64,000 bases of DNA, from contig JAHBWV010000001.1 of the NCBI GenBank assembly GCA_019636845.1, forward strand, positions 1,054,001-1,118,000, in the 5' to 3' direction. The notes beneath the pieces are model-generated. The model saw nothing but the letters and a program-made list of their open reading frames with translations. It was not told the origin of the DNA and did no database searches. Source of the DNA: Phycisphaeraceae bacterium (lineage in GTDB: Bacteria > Planctomycetota > Phycisphaerae > Phycisphaerales > UBA1924). Made by a program: the position numbers and the translations under genes. This document shows, in pieces, positions 55,201 through 64,000 of the stretch. Numbering within the stretch: the first letter of the stretch is position 1; each line of letters starts with the position of its first letter.

Positions 55201-56088
55201 GCCGTGCTGGAAGACGATCTCGCCCTTCCCGTTCGGGCCGGGTCCGATCGATGGCCAGCGCACGTCGAACTCGGTGAACTTTGTCACCTGGGTGGACGCG
55301 CCCGTTCCGAGGTTGTATGACCAGATGTTGAGACGATGCTCTGGACCTCGATCGGAAAGGAAGTACACGACCTTGCCATCGCCGCCCGGAACCCACATCG
55401 GGATCGTGTCGGTGCCCTCCCAGTCGGTGATGCGCTTGGAGGAATTGTCCTTGAGATTGAAGAGCCAGACGTCGGTCGCCATGCCGCCCCGATAGCGCTT
55501 CCACGTCCGCGTATCTGTGCTGTGGGGTGTGTACGCCAGCCAGGTTCCGTCTGGGCTGATAGAGCCGAATCCTGCGTATGGCACCGGAAGGTGCGTCGGA
55601 AGCCCACCCTCAGCGGGAACTTTCAGGAGCTGGGTCTGACGCGGGAGGCCAGCAAATCCGTTCCCCATGAAAAGCAGCGAGCCATCGGGATTCCAATCCG
55701 CGAGGTTCTCCGCGCCGGGGTGATGCGTCACACGCCGCGCCGGATTCCCCGCGAGCGATGTGTCGAGATCGACGATGTAGAGATCCCTACCCCCGTCGTA
55801 GTTCCCTACAAACGCGATCGACTTGCCATCCGCCGAGAACTTCGGGAACGCTTCTTGTCCCGGTGGGTTGGCGACGGGGCTGGCTAGTCCGCCAGTGCGG
55901 GGAACGATCCAGATGTCGTTCGCATACACAAAGCAGATGTGCGACTTGCTCACATCAGGCCAACGCAGCATCGAACCAGAGGGGGTGATATCCGCTGCTG
56001 CACCTGCAGCTGCGATCGCACCAATAGCGGTGCCGGCGAGGAAGGCGATGACGGACACTGCTCCACGAGAGTTTCGGACGATCGACAC
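52219..56088 (-). CDS. Exported tricorn-type S41 serine protease
   Basis: 1289 residues from GTG 56088 (AAGGAG 9 nt upstream). A signal peptide (AVSVIAFLAGTAIGAIAAAG) precedes WD40-like propeller repeats (FSADGKSIAFVGNYDGGRDL; WSPDSKHIAFTDKGG). The C-terminal region carries the tricorn core, PDZ and S41 protease: SELNVGHAYV (catalytic His, about residue 937), IGYIYVPNTGIDGQNELF, LIIDERWNGGGQIP and GLAGSGGDMF (nucleophile Ser, about residue 1168), GGLVGISG. A beta-rich block (about residues 625-728) flanked by Lys/Asp/Glu-rich linkers is inserted between the propellers. It probably degrades peptides in the periplasm. A longer frame to 56250 has no signal peptide at its start. Confidence 0.9.
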   Translation of the reverse strand: MSIVRNSRGAVSVIAFLAGTAIGAIAAAGAAADITPSGSMLRWPDVSKSHICFVYANDIWIVPRTGGLASPVANPPGQEAFPKFSADGKSIAFVGNYDGGRDLYIVDLDTSLAGNPARRVTHHPGAENLADWNPDGSLLFMGNGFAGLPRQTQLLKVPAEGGLPTHLPVPYAGFGSISPDGTWLAYTPHSTDTRTWKRYRGGMATDVWLFNLKDNSSKRITDWEGTDTIPMWVPGGDGKVVYFLSDRGPEHRLNIWSYNLGTGASTQVTKFTEFDVRWPSIGPGPNGKGEIVFQHGSELRLLDLATGKDAVVKVTIPGDRPTLRSRTVDASGLTRGASISHSGKRVAVESRGDIWSIPAKEGVTRNLTRTDGIFERDPAWSPDGRWIAYFSDESGEYELWVRPSDATPPEKKNDKASKDGDAADSGDATSAADPRKLTSLGAGFRYSPLWSPDSKHIAFTDKGGALFLTNAATGETAEIDRDPWAASVWKSFSHDSTWLAYERSDENNRNNCVWLFNVVTGEKHKVTSEMTSCSAPTFDAKGDWLFMRSARTFSAPIYSDLDTTFIYSGTQVLLAVPLRSDVKNPWAVKSDEETIKLDKKSEAKDSKDSEKKDGKSAGTAESAADDGISGSWQGFAEIPGENGQKINLPFALNVTLNPDGSLSGSIVSAMGTMPVTGGSFDKASGMLTISIRTPDGEAGTISGTVKGESFTGTWIGGDQSGPVTMTRESKAAPKSAEAKDADKDDDKKDAEKKDEKKEALKIELDGLEQRAIQLPIGSGNFGAMAVTEDNKLIYARGPARGGQDPWSIKIYDLADESKEEKTVTSGAASFALSADRKKLIVWRGGGNITIMDPAAGGGKSSNPPVNNLWMQIDPRKEWSQIFTDVYRLQRDFFYEPTLHGVDWDAMRNRYASMLADCVTREDVNWVIAEFISELNVGHAYVTGPGDVSSSGPSRPVGMLGADYELVPASGDSPAAYRITKIHAGGIADTDARGPLSQLGVNAKVGDFLLAVNGQPIDTTRDPFAAFIGTAGRPTQITLSDKPVIDGSERVVLVTPIGDETNLRFRTWIDANRRYVHEKSGGRIGYIYVPNTGIDGQNELFRQFAGERGREALIIDERWNGGGQIPTRFIELLNRPALNYWARRDGKDWVWPPDAHNGPKCMLINGLAGSGGDMFPHLFKQVGLGKLIGTRTWGGLVGISGNPGLIDGGAISVPTFGFYETDGTWGIEGHGVDPDIEVIDDPALMVNGGDPQLDRAIDLMLSELQTKPYAPPARPKSPNRAGMGIAEEDK

Positions 56089-56246
56089 GATAGATGCTCC
56101 TTGGCTTTGGGCGTCCGAGCTCTGGACGTCCAGCACTGAGGCGCGGCACGCGCCCATGAGGTGGCTCGACCCCGGATCCCGAGGACACGGGGGACAGAGT
56201 GTACCGGGTGGCAGGTGCCCGGATTCCAAATCCGGACTTTGTCCGG

Positions 56247-57395
56247 TCAATCACCGCCCTTGGTTGGCAACGTCGGGCTCGAGGATTCCTGTTTCACCAT
56301 CTCCACGACCCGGTCAAGGATGGCGTTCGGAACCGGAACCGTCAGGTTGTAGTGCGCGACTTTCCAACCGCCGCTTTGCCGCACGGCTACTCCCGATCCG
56401 CGGCACGGCCCCATGTTCGGTGTGTCCAGCACCTCGTCGAACCACGCGAGCGACTCGTCGGGTGAGAGGTAGACGTGACGTTCCACGACTTTGAATGACC
56501 AGGCACGGCCACGCTCGAAGTAGGGTTTGGCCCACGCTCGGAACTCGGTCGCGGTCCACCTCTCCGTCGCATCAGTACCCATGAAAATCGAGTCCGCATC
56601 CGCGAAGGCAGAGAAGTAGGCATCCTCATCGGCCCGTGCCGCGGCGTCGTGCCACGCATCGAGCATCGACCCCACCTCGTTCTCAGGAGTGATGCCCGCA
56701 GCGAGGCGATCAAGCCGGCGGATCGCGTCGGCGATCCGATCTGGTGTGATCGACGACAGTGCGTGGCCATCGCCTTCCACGACCTTGAGTGTGCACGCGA
56801 TCCCGGCTGCTGCAAGGTCTGCGGCGAGCGGTTCCATGTCGGCTCTCCACCTGGTGTCCGTGCTTCCGACGTACATCGAGACTGGGATGCTCTTCAGAGA
56901 GCTGAGCATGCGGGTGTGTGCCTCGCCCGACATCCACTCGCGCGGTGGAAGGCCGGGCATGATGAGAAGTCCGGCAACTCGCTCGGGATACTTGACAGCG
57001 AACTCGAACGCGGCCTTCGCGCCATTCTGGATGCCGACCACGACTGCTTTCTCAGTGGTGATCCCCGACACCGAAGACACGTGGTGCAAGAGCTCTGTCA
57101 TGGCCTCGACGCCGATCTTGGCACGTGCATCGGCCACATACGGCATGACGATCACATACCCGTGAGCGGCCAGAGCGTCACCGAACGCGCGGTCCATCGT
57201 GATTCGTGCGATCGACTCGGACTGGGTACCCGGAGGCATCACCAGGACAACGCGTGCCTGCTGGTCCGGCGGGGTCTCCGCCGGCAACGAAACGAGGTAC
57301 GGGATCGTGGTCTCCGCGTGCGTCTGTGCAAACGCGGGTGTGGTGCCACACGCTAGCAGCGCACACAGAGCTCCGGGAATGAACGGGAATCTCAT
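56247..57395 (-). CDS. Exported alpha/beta-hydrolase-like protein fused to a SnoaL-like domain
   Basis: 382 residues. A signal peptide (GALCALLACGTTPAFAQ) precedes a dienelactone-hydrolase-like fold (VVLVMPPGTQSE; KAVVVGIQNGAKAAFEFAVK; VSMYVGSTDTRWR; GDGHAL). The nucleophile elbow reads GIQNG, so the usual Ser of GxSxG is Gln. A SnoaL_3/NTF2-like domain (residues about 245-365: AWHDAAARADEDAYFSAFAD, SLAWFDEVLD, GGWKVAHYNLTVPVPNAI) follows. The missing Ser suggests binding rather than hydrolysis, or a different nucleophile. It lies 24 bp after the amidohydrolase gene and before the tricorn-like gene. Confidence 0.75.
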   Translation of the reverse strand: MRFPFIPGALCALLACGTTPAFAQTHAETTIPYLVSLPAETPPDQQARVVLVMPPGTQSESIARITMDRAFGDALAAHGYVIVMPYVADARAKIGVEAMTELLHHVSSVSGITTEKAVVVGIQNGAKAAFEFAVKYPERVAGLLIMPGLPPREWMSGEAHTRMLSSLKSIPVSMYVGSTDTRWRADMEPLAADLAAAGIACTLKVVEGDGHALSSITPDRIADAIRRLDRLAAGITPENEVGSMLDAWHDAAARADEDAYFSAFADADSIFMGTDATERWTATEFRAWAKPYFERGRAWSFKVVERHVYLSPDESLAWFDEVLDTPNMGPCRGSGVAVRQSGGWKVAHYNLTVPVPNAILDRVVEMVKQESSSPTLPTKGGD

Positions 57396-57419
57396 CGGAG
57401 TCTCCCTATGGATTTCGAA

Positions 57420-60400
57420 TCAGTGGTATCCCCACGGACGATCTCGATACGCATCGGCCGGCTCACACCCGGCACCGACCAGGCCACAGCCGGCGCACCC
57501 GCCCGCCCAGAGTGTGGTTCGATCTGGTGAGCCGGCGGTCTCGAAGAAGAAGGGCCGACGCTTGCGCTGGGTGTTGCCGATCTCGTCGAGCGTGTTCGCG
57601 TCATACAAGCGACCGTTGACCATGGTGTACTTGACGGTCTGCGTGTTCCGGATGTCGGCAAGCGGGTCCTTCTCTATCACGATGATGTCGGCGAGCTTGC
57701 CCGGCTCGATGGTGCCGAGGTGAGCGTCCATCCCGATGTATCGCGCGCCGTGGATTGTGCCGGAGCGCAGGGCTTCGAGCGGAGTCATGCCGCCCTGGAC
57801 GAACATCCAGAGTTCCCAATGGGAGCAGATGCCGACGAGCTGGCCGTGGCCGCCGATCTGGACGGTCCCGCCGTTGTCGATCTGCTGCTTGGTGATGCGT
57901 GCGATGAGGAACTGGTTGTACTCCTCCGGCGGGGTCTTCTGACGCCGGCGCGACCGCGGGTCGATGATGGATCGCGGCGTGAATGCGGCGACTTTCGGCT
58001 GCGCCCAGACGTCGTCGTGTTCATACCAGTAATACTCGCCGGAGAGGCCGCCGTAGCCGACACCGAGCGTGGGCGTGTAGCCGACCTCAGTATCCTTCCA
58101 GAATTGGAGAACATCCTTGTAGACGATCTCGACGGGGAAGGTGTGCTCGACACCTGTATGGCCGTCGGCGATCATCGTGAGATTGTGCATGAAAGTTGAG
58201 CCGCCCTCGGGGACGACTTGCATCCCGAGTTCGTGCGCGGCCTGGACGACCTGCTGACGCTGGTCGCGCCTCGGCTGGTTGTAGCTCTTGACGCTGAACG
58301 CACCGACGGCCTGCATGCGCTTCAGGTGGAACAGAGCGTCGTCGAGCGAGTTGATCTCTGCCTTGAAGGAGCCGGTCGCCCCATAGAGGATGGTTCCGGT
58401 GGAGAAGAGGCGCGGGGCAACGATGAGCCCGGCTTTCTGCATCTCCGACGCCGCGAAGAAGGTGCTGGTGTCATTGGAGGGGTCATGGATGGTGGTGACG
58501 CCGAAGGCGAGATTGCTGTACTGGCCCCAGTTTTGCTGCGGGACGATCTCGTTCGTGCCAAGGGGGCCATGTGCGTGGGCGTCGATGAAACCCGGCGTGA
58601 TCGTCATCCCTGTGCAGTCAACCTTGAACGCCTCGCTCGGTACCGGGGTAGATGCTCGCGGACCAACGGCCTTGATGCGGCTTCTCTCCACGATGACAAC
58701 GCCATCCTCGATGATCTCTTCGCCATCATTCCGCATGGTCAGAACGCGTGCGCCGACGAACGCGATCGTGCCGGTCGGCGCATCGTGCGCAACCATGAAG
58801 CCGATGTTCCTCCCTGTCGCAGGTGGCTCGGGGAGTTTCTCAGACGCACCCGAGAGGAACGCGAAGCAGTCGGTCAGGGCGCGAGAAAAGAGCTCCGGCC
58901 CGAGTGACCAGTGGAGCGACGCCGAGTCGGACGAGAAGTGGATGTAGGTTCCCGCCTCTCTCGTCGCCTTCGCGATCGGGAGTGCTTTGGTGTCCGGCCC
59001 GATGTCGATGGTCCGTCCTGTGTCAACGAACGGCGCGATATACACGTTGAAACGCTCGACGAACGCGATCCACTTGCCGTCGGGTGAGACCTCGTACTCG
59101 GTGGCCCACGTGCTCTTGTAGTGCGTGCGTTCCTCCGTGCCGTCGAGCTTCATCGAGATGAGCTTGGCGTTGTCCGCCTCCTTCTCGAAGGCATAGTCGG
59201 TGAGGAAGAGGCGTTCTCCGGTCGCGCCGAACCGCGGCCGGGTCCCCTTCTTGGTGACCAGCACCGGGTCGCCTCCCGCAAGATCGACGCGATACACGCC
59301 CGTGTCGCGCGACCACAGCGGACTGGTCAGATACCCACCCGAGACCTTGCCGAACACGACATGCTTGCCGTCAGGTGTGAAGACAGGATCGACGTAATGG
59401 CCGGGCTGCTTCGTGATTATGCGGCTGGCACCGCCGCCGACAGGGACCACACGGACGCTGCCGAGCTTCTCATCGTCCCACGCGGCGTACACGACGAACT
59501 TGCCGTCACGCGACAGCGAGGGGAAGTACTCGAACTCCTTGTCGTTGGTGAGGCGCTTGGGCTCGCCCATGGGGGAGCCGTCGCGAGGAAGGTCACGGAC
59601 ATAGATGTGCCCGAGGGCCTGGAAGACGACACGCTTTCCATCCGGCGTCACCTGAGGCCAGCGGATCATCTTTGTCTCGACTTCCGCCGGCGCCGGATCG
59701 ATGGGCGAACGCACTGCCTTCGAGACCGTCCGCGTGTCCTTCACGTGAAAGGGAACCACGGAGGCCTGCTTCGATGCGAGGTCGAGCTTCCGGATCTTGC
59801 CTCGTGACCAGAAGACGATCGACTTGCCGTCGGGGGTCCAGTCAAAGGCGGGGTAAACACCGTGGATCGCCCACGCCTCCTGCATGTCGCGTTCGAGATC
59901 GTCGTAGATAGGCGTCACCGCACCGGACTCGATGTCGTAGAGGTGCAGCACCGACTTCGCACGGACTCGCTTCACAAACGCGATGGTCTTCCCATCAGGG
60001 CTCGGCGTCGGGCGGCAGGCACCACCCGGGCCGCCGATCAGCGTGATCGTCTCGCCCTTCTCAAGATCCAGGCGCTGCACGGCGTAAATCTGTGCATTCG
60101 AGTCCTTGTTGTACTCGAACGAACCGCCGGGCGTGAGATCCTCGGAGTAATAGAGGTACTTGCCATCGGGCGAGAAAATCGGCTCGTTGACGTCTTTCTG
60201 GTCGGTCCGCTTGGTGGTGAGCTGGAGACCGGCAGATGAGCCCCCCGAGACGTGAAACATCCACATCTCGCCGGAGCCGAGCGAACGCCGGCTTGTGAAG
60301 TGCTTTCTGGCCACAATGAACTGGCCGTCCGGTGACCACGCGGGTCCGTTGAAGAGCCGGTAAGACTCCTTGGTGATCTGCCGCGGCGAAGAGCCGTCGG

Positions 60401-60848
60401 CGTTCATCACCCAGATGTTGTCGCCTCCCTTGTCGCCCTCGCCGGTGCGGTCGGAGGTGAAGGCGATCGACTTGCCGTCGGGGGAGAAGCGGGGCTGCAT
60501 GTCCCAGGCGAGGCCGCCGGTGAGCTTGGTGGCTTCGCCCCCGGCCATCGGGATGGTGTAGATGTCGCCGAGAAGGTCGAAGGCGATGGTGGAGCCGTCG
60601 GGAGAGACATCGAGGGAGATCCACGTGCCCTCATCGACGTCGATGGTCTGCTCGAAGGTGGGGTAAGGTGGCTTGTCGACATTCCACTTTGGCTTTTCGG
60701 CGGGCTTGTCTTCCGCCTGCTCCGGCGCGGGGGCGGCGGGCTCGGTAGCGGGCGTCACGGACTGGGCCGGCGTTGCCGCGGACTGGGCCGAAGTTGTCAG
60801 AGCCGCTGTGCTCAGGAGAAGTGAAGCGAGGAGACGGGCGATGGTCAT
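57420..60848 (-). CDS. Exported amidohydrolase with N-terminal TolB-like propeller
   Basis: About 1142 residues from ATG 60848 (GGAG upstream). A signal peptide (IARLLASLLLSTAALTTSAQ) and a Pro/Ala/Glu linker are followed by TolB/DPP-like propeller blades (residues about 65-660; ISLDVSPDGSTIAFDLLGDI, RFSPDGKSIAFTSDRTGEGD). The amidohydrolase barrel spans about residues 700-1090: metal motif ITPGFIDAHAHG, the candidate lysine in FSVKSYNQP, HTGVEHTF, GGHGQLVGICSH and GKLADIIVIEKDPLADIRN. The C-terminus ends in a Cys/Gly-rich stretch (WAGGCAGCGLVGAGC). It probably cleaves amide or peptide bonds outside the cytoplasm; the substrate is unknown. ATG 60869 is an alternative start. Confidence 0.9.
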   Translation of the reverse strand: MTIARLLASLLLSTAALTTSAQSAATPAQSVTPATEPAAPAPEQAEDKPAEKPKWNVDKPPYPTFEQTIDVDEGTWISLDVSPDGSTIAFDLLGDIYTIPMAGGEATKLTGGLAWDMQPRFSPDGKSIAFTSDRTGEGDKGGDNIWVMNADGSSPRQITKESYRLFNGPAWSPDGQFIVARKHFTSRRSLGSGEMWMFHVSGGSSAGLQLTTKRTDQKDVNEPIFSPDGKYLYYSEDLTPGGSFEYNKDSNAQIYAVQRLDLEKGETITLIGGPGGACRPTPSPDGKTIAFVKRVRAKSVLHLYDIESGAVTPIYDDLERDMQEAWAIHGVYPAFDWTPDGKSIVFWSRGKIRKLDLASKQASVVPFHVKDTRTVSKAVRSPIDPAPAEVETKMIRWPQVTPDGKRVVFQALGHIYVRDLPRDGSPMGEPKRLTNDKEFEYFPSLSRDGKFVVYAAWDDEKLGSVRVVPVGGGASRIITKQPGHYVDPVFTPDGKHVVFGKVSGGYLTSPLWSRDTGVYRVDLAGGDPVLVTKKGTRPRFGATGERLFLTDYAFEKEADNAKLISMKLDGTEERTHYKSTWATEYEVSPDGKWIAFVERFNVYIAPFVDTGRTIDIGPDTKALPIAKATREAGTYIHFSSDSASLHWSLGPELFSRALTDCFAFLSGASEKLPEPPATGRNIGFMVAHDAPTGTIAFVGARVLTMRNDGEEIIEDGVVIVERSRIKAVGPRASTPVPSEAFKVDCTGMTITPGFIDAHAHGPLGTNEIVPQQNWGQYSNLAFGVTTIHDPSNDTSTFFAASEMQKAGLIVAPRLFSTGTILYGATGSFKAEINSLDDALFHLKRMQAVGAFSVKSYNQPRRDQRQQVVQAAHELGMQVVPEGGSTFMHNLTMIADGHTGVEHTFPVEIVYKDVLQFWKDTEVGYTPTLGVGYGGLSGEYYWYEHDDVWAQPKVAAFTPRSIIDPRSRRRQKTPPEEYNQFLIARITKQQIDNGGTVQIGGHGQLVGICSHWELWMFVQGGMTPLEALRSGTIHGARYIGMDAHLGTIEPGKLADIIVIEKDPLADIRNTQTVKYTMVNGRLYDANTLDEIGNTQRKRRPFFFETAGSPDRTTLWAGGCAGCGLVGAGCEPADAYRDRPWGYH

Positions 60849-60956
60849 GGAGGACTCCGCAAATGACATCCAAGGCCGTGGTGATCAACGTGCCGCGGCG
60901 AGTGTGGAGTTTAGGGAAGTTGGGGAGCGGAAGTTGCAGGGAAGTCGAAGGCCGGA

Positions 60957-63900
60957 TCAGGAGAGCATCGACTTGAGATACCGCCCCGTATGGCTCTTGG
61001 CGTTCTTGGCGACGTCTTCGGGCGTTCCGGTGGCAATGAGCGTGCCGCCAAGATCGCCGCCCTCGGGGCCGAGGTCGATGATCCAGTCGGCGCACTTGAT
61101 GACATCGAGGTTGTGCTCGATGATGACGAGGGTGTTGCCTGCGCTCGCGAGACGCTGGAGGACTTCGATCAGTTTGCGGATGTCCTCAAAGTGGAGCCCG
61201 GTCGTCGGCTCGTCGAGTATGTAGAGCGTGTTGCCGTAGGCGACGCCGTCGGGGTTGTTGCGGGTGGCGCCCGCCTTGCCGAGCTCGGTCGCGAGCTTGA
61301 CGCGCTGGGCCTCGCCGCCGGAGAGCGTGGTTGAGGGCTGGCCGAGTTCGACATAGTCCAGCCCGACATCGTGCAGGCACTTGACGCTGCGGAGGACCTT
61401 CGGGTGGTTCTCGAAGAAGGTGCAGGCGTTCTCGATGGTCATGGAGAGGATGTCGGCGATGCTCTTGCCCCGGTAAAGAACCTCCAGAGTCTCCCGGTTG
61501 TACCGCTTCCCCTCGCACACCTCACATTGCACATACACATCCGGCAGAAAGTGCATCTCGATCTTCTTGAGTCCCTGGCCCTGGCACGCCTCGCAGCGGC
61601 CGCCCCCGTTCTGAGCGGAGACGTTGAAACTGAAGCGGCCGGGTTTGTAGCCGCGGATCTTGGACTCTTTGGACTGGGCGAAGATGTTGCGGATCTCGTC
61701 GAAGATGCCGGTGTAGGTCGCGGGGTTTGAGCGGGGCGTGCGGCCGATGGGTGACTGATCGACCTCGACGACGCGGTCGATGTTCTGGAGGCCGGTGACC
61801 TTCGCGTGCTCGCCGGGCTTGTCCTTGGAGCCGAGCAGGTGCTTCTTGGTGGCGTTCAGGAGGATGTCGTTGACGAGCGTGCTCTTGCCGGAGCCGGAGA
61901 CGCCGGTGATGCAGATGAAGCCGCCGATGGGGAAGGAAACGTCGATCCCCTTGAGGTTGTTGTGCCTGGCGCCCTTGATCGTGATGGACTTCTTCTCGCT
62001 CAACTTCCTGCGCTTTTCGGGGACTTCGATGCGGCGCTTGCCGGAGAGGTACTCGCCGGTGATGGAGCCGGGGGTGGCGGCGACTTCGGCGACGGTGCCG
62101 CTGGCGACAACGCGTCCGCCGTGCACGCCGGGGCCGGGGCCGATGTCGAGCACGTGGTCCGCCGCGCGGATCATGTCCTCGTCGTGCTCGACCACGATGA
62201 CCGTGTTCCCGATGTCGGCGAGGCGGCGCAGCGTGGCGATGAGCCTGTCGTTGTCGCGCTGATGGAGGCCAATGGTCGGCTCGTCAAGGACGTAGCACGC
62301 GCCGACGAGCCCGCTGCCGACCTGGGTGGCGAGGCGGATGCGCTGCGCCTCGCCGCCGGAAAGCGTCGCAGTACGCCGATCCAGAGAGAGATACTCAAGC
62401 CCGACGCTGGTGAGAAAGCGGAGGCGGTTGTTGACCTCCTTGATGATCGGTTCGGCGATGGTGCGCTGTTCGACGGTGAGCTTGAGCCCGTTGATGTAGT
62501 CGAGGGCATCGAGGATGTTGAGGCGGGAGAGCTCGGCGATGTTCAGCATCGTGCCGTCGTGGCGCGGGCGGCCGATGACGGACTGGCTGAAGGCGCGGGC
62601 GACCTCGGCCTTGTGGTCGGATTCGAGCAGGACGTGCAGGGCCTCGATACGGAGGCGGTCGCCCCAGCAGGTGGGGCAGGGCTTCTGCGACATGAAGGTG
62701 CCGAGGAACTCCTTGACGCCCGGATTCTCCGTGGTTGTCCACCACTCGGCGATGTTGGGGATGACGCCGTCCCACTTGATGGGCGTCTTGCAGCCGTGCA
62801 GCAGCGCGTGCATGACCTTCGGATCGAGCGTCGAAACCGGCTGAGAGAACGAGACGCCGAAGGCCTTACAGAACTTCTTCAGGCGGCGGTTGAACCACGC
62901 ACGGACGGGGCCGTTCTTGTTCCACGCCGCGACCGCGGCCTGCGCCATCGAGAGTTCGTGATTGGGGATGACCAGATCGGGGTCGAACTCGAGCAGGTTC
63001 CCGAGGCCGTGGCACTGCGGGCACGCCCCCTGCGGGGAGTTGAATGAGAAAAGGCGCGGGGTGAGTTCTTCGAGGGCGATCTCCGGGTGGTCGGGATCGG
63101 CGAACTGGTTGCTGAAGGCCTGATCGATCCACTTTGGCTTGCGGTCGGCATCGACATCCTCGCGTGAGACGACGACGCTGCCCTTGCTGAGCTTGAGTGC
63201 TGACTCGACACTCTCTGCGAGGCGTTGACGTCCACCTTCGGCATCGCCGAGCACGAGGCGATCGATGACGGCTTCGATGGTGTGCTTCTCGTATCGTCCG
63301 AGGTTGAGCGGGTTCTCGCCGCCTTCTTTGAGCGCATCGCGCAGATCGACAACGGTTCCGTTCACGCGGGCACGCGTCCACCCCTGGCGGACGAGTGACT
63401 CGAAGACCTCCTTGTGGAAACCCTTCAGACCGCGCACCACCGGTGCCATCACCAGCAAACGCGAGCCCGACTTCCACGCCATGATCGCGTCAACAATCTG
63501 CGTGCTGCTGGTCGCGGAGATCCGCACCCCTGAACGTTCCGCAACCGTGCCATCCTTCTTCGTCTTCGTCGGTGCCCAACTCCGAGGCGTCCCGCACCGC
63601 GCAAACAACAGCCGCAGGTAATCGAAGATCTCTGTCGTGGTGGCGACGGTGGAGCGGGGGTTGCCGCTGGCGGACCGCTGCTCGATGGCGATGGTGGGGG
63701 GGATCCCCTCGACCTCGTCGACGTCGGGCTTCTTCAACTGTTCGAGGAACTGGCGGGCATACGCGGAGAGCGACTCCATGTACTTGCGCTGACCTTCGGC
63801 GAAGATAGTGTCGAAGGCGAGCGAGCTCTTGCCGGAGCCGGAGAGCCCGGTGATGACTACGAGATTGTCCCGCGGGATCTCGACGGTGATGTCCTTGAGG

Positions 63901-64000
63901 TTGTGCTCGCGGGCACCTCGCACGCGGATCACGCGGCTGAGCTCCCCACGCTCCACGGTCGGCCGTGCTGGAACCGGCTTGGCCTCGACGACCGCGGCCT
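60957..64000 (-). CDS. uvrA: Excinuclease ABC subunit A (possibly 5'-truncated by the window edge)
   Basis: At least 999 residues. UvrA recognises DNA damage in nucleotide excision repair as a dimer with UvrB. The two ABC modules show Walker [15 protein letters not shown] and [13 protein letters not shown], signatures [14 protein letters not shown] and [14 protein letters not shown], Walker [12 protein letters not shown] and [11 protein letters not shown], and Zn modules [23 protein letters not shown] and CEVCEGKR. The first in-frame start from the right is GTG 63956 ([20 protein letters not shown]). The frame stays open to 64000, so the true start may lie outside. It is followed by the exported amidohydrolase gene after 108 bp. 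Confidence 0.95.
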   Translation of the reverse strand, partial: AAVVEAKPVPARPTVERGELSRVIRVRGAREHNLKDITVEIPRDNLVVITGLSGSGKSSLAFDTIFAEGQRKYMESLSAYARQFLEQLKKPDVDEVEGIPPTIAIEQRSASGNPRSTVATTTEIFDYLRLLFARCGTPRSWAPTKTKKDGTVAERSGVRISATSSTQIVDAIMAWKSGSRLLVMAPVVRGLKGFHKEVFESLVRQGWTRARVNGTVVDLRDALKEGGENPLNLGRYEKHTIEAVIDRLVLGDAEGGRQRLAESVESALKLSKGSVVVSREDVDADRKPKWIDQAFSNQFADPDHPEIALEELTPRLFSFNSPQGACPQCHGLGNLLEFDPDLVIPNHELSMAQAAVAAWNKNGPVRAWFNRRLKKFCKAFGVSFSQPVSTLDPKVMHALLHGCKTPIKWDGVIPNIAEWWTTTENPGVKEFLGTFMSQKPCPTCWGDRLRIEALHVLLESDHKAEVARAFSQSVIGRPRHDGTMLNIAELSRLNILDALDYINGLKLTVEQRTIAEPIIKEVNNRLRFLTSVGLEYLSLDRRTATLSGGEAQRIRLATQVGSGLVGACYVLDEPTIGLHQRDNDRLIATLRRLADIGNTVIVVEHDEDMIRAADHVLDIGPGPGVHGGRVVASGTVAEVAATPGSITGEYLSGKRRIEVPEKRRKLSEKKSITIKGARHNNLKGIDVSFPIGGFICITGVSGSGKSTLVNDILLNATKKHLLGSKDKPGEHAKVTGLQNIDRVVEVDQSPIGRTPRSNPATYTGIFDEIRNIFAQSKESKIRGYKPGRFSFNVSAQNGGGRCEACQGQGLKKIEMHFLPDVYVQCEVCEGKRYNRETLEVLYRGKSIADILSMTIENACTFFENHPKVLRSVKCLHDVGLDYVELGQPSTTLSGGEAQRVKLATELGKAGATRNNPDGVAYGNTLYILDEPTTGLHFEDIRKLIEVLQRLASAGNTLVIIEHNLDVIKCADWIIDLGPEGGDLGGTLIATGTPEDVAKNAKSHTGRYLKSMLS

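Noticed and set aside
56089..56250. 54-residue extension of the tricorn-like protease
   Set aside because: It would put the signal peptide in the middle of the protein. GTG 56088 has an AAGGAG site and starts right at the signal peptide.

Overview
The window looks like part of a GC-rich chromosome from a planctomycete, most likely class Phycisphaerae. This is an inference from gene content; there is no rRNA gene here. The supporting traits are: secreted proteins ending in paired dockerin-like (D-x-N-x-D...ILDLL) repeats, a pseudopilin with a C-terminal H-x9-DG motif, an HU-type protein with an N-terminal Lys/Ala tail, a periplasmic tricorn-type protease, an RNase E with a basic disordered tail, many GTG starts and many starts without a Shine-Dalgarno sequence. 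The window is almost fully coding, with 46 protein genes (one a 17-codon remnant at the left edge, one possibly cut at the right edge) and one tRNA. I see no transposon, prophage, integron or CRISPR array.

Layout. 1-5.2 kb: two secreted proteins, a DUF3352-like protein and a beta-propeller/cytochrome c/dockerin-like protein. 5.5-6 kb: an RRM RNA-binding protein behind a leader hairpin that overlaps its ribosome-binding site. 6-13.4 kb, minus strand: rne - dxr - two O-GlcNAc-transferase-like TPR proteins. 13.8-17.1 kb: ptsI and rho, divergent, with a good sigma70 promoter for rho. 17.1-21.2 kb: an ECF sigma/anti-sigma pair, then a ferrous iron operon (feoA, feoB, small membrane protein) behind a Fur-like dyad. 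21.3-26.9 kb: cysteine desulfurase, DUF4190 protein, MlaF-like ATPase, MCE protein, lipase-like hydrolase. 27-31.2 kb: a TPR membrane protein, then hisS, ybeY and a CorC-like CBS protein. 31.3-35.7 kb: an unusual adenylate-kinase-like/deoxyribosyltransferase-like fusion, two small membrane proteins and a TolC-type lipoprotein. 35.8-39.8 kb: purF, the HU-like gene, an EEP-family hydrolase and a D-2-hydroxyacid dehydrogenase.

39.9-45.2 kb, minus strand: a compact set of pseudopilin, sensor kinase, NtrC-type regulator and secreted dockerin-like protein. A perfect 22-bp palindrome lies between kinase and regulator. 45.2-49.5 kb: CYTH protein, ligA, folD, tatA. 49.6-52 kb: a secreted beta-helix/PA14-like protein and tRNA(CAT). 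52.2-60.9 kb: a block for exported peptide and amide hydrolysis (tricorn-like protease, alpha/beta-hydrolase-SnoaL protein lacking its nucleophile, propeller-amidohydrolase). 61-64 kb: uvrA, whose reading frame is open to the window edge.

Most genes are housekeeping or widely known families. The parts I find least explained are the fusion at 31354-32490, the RRM leader hairpin, the kinase/regulator palindrome with its co-transcribed pseudopilin and dockerin-like protein, and a beta-rich domain inserted in the tricorn-like protease between charged linkers.
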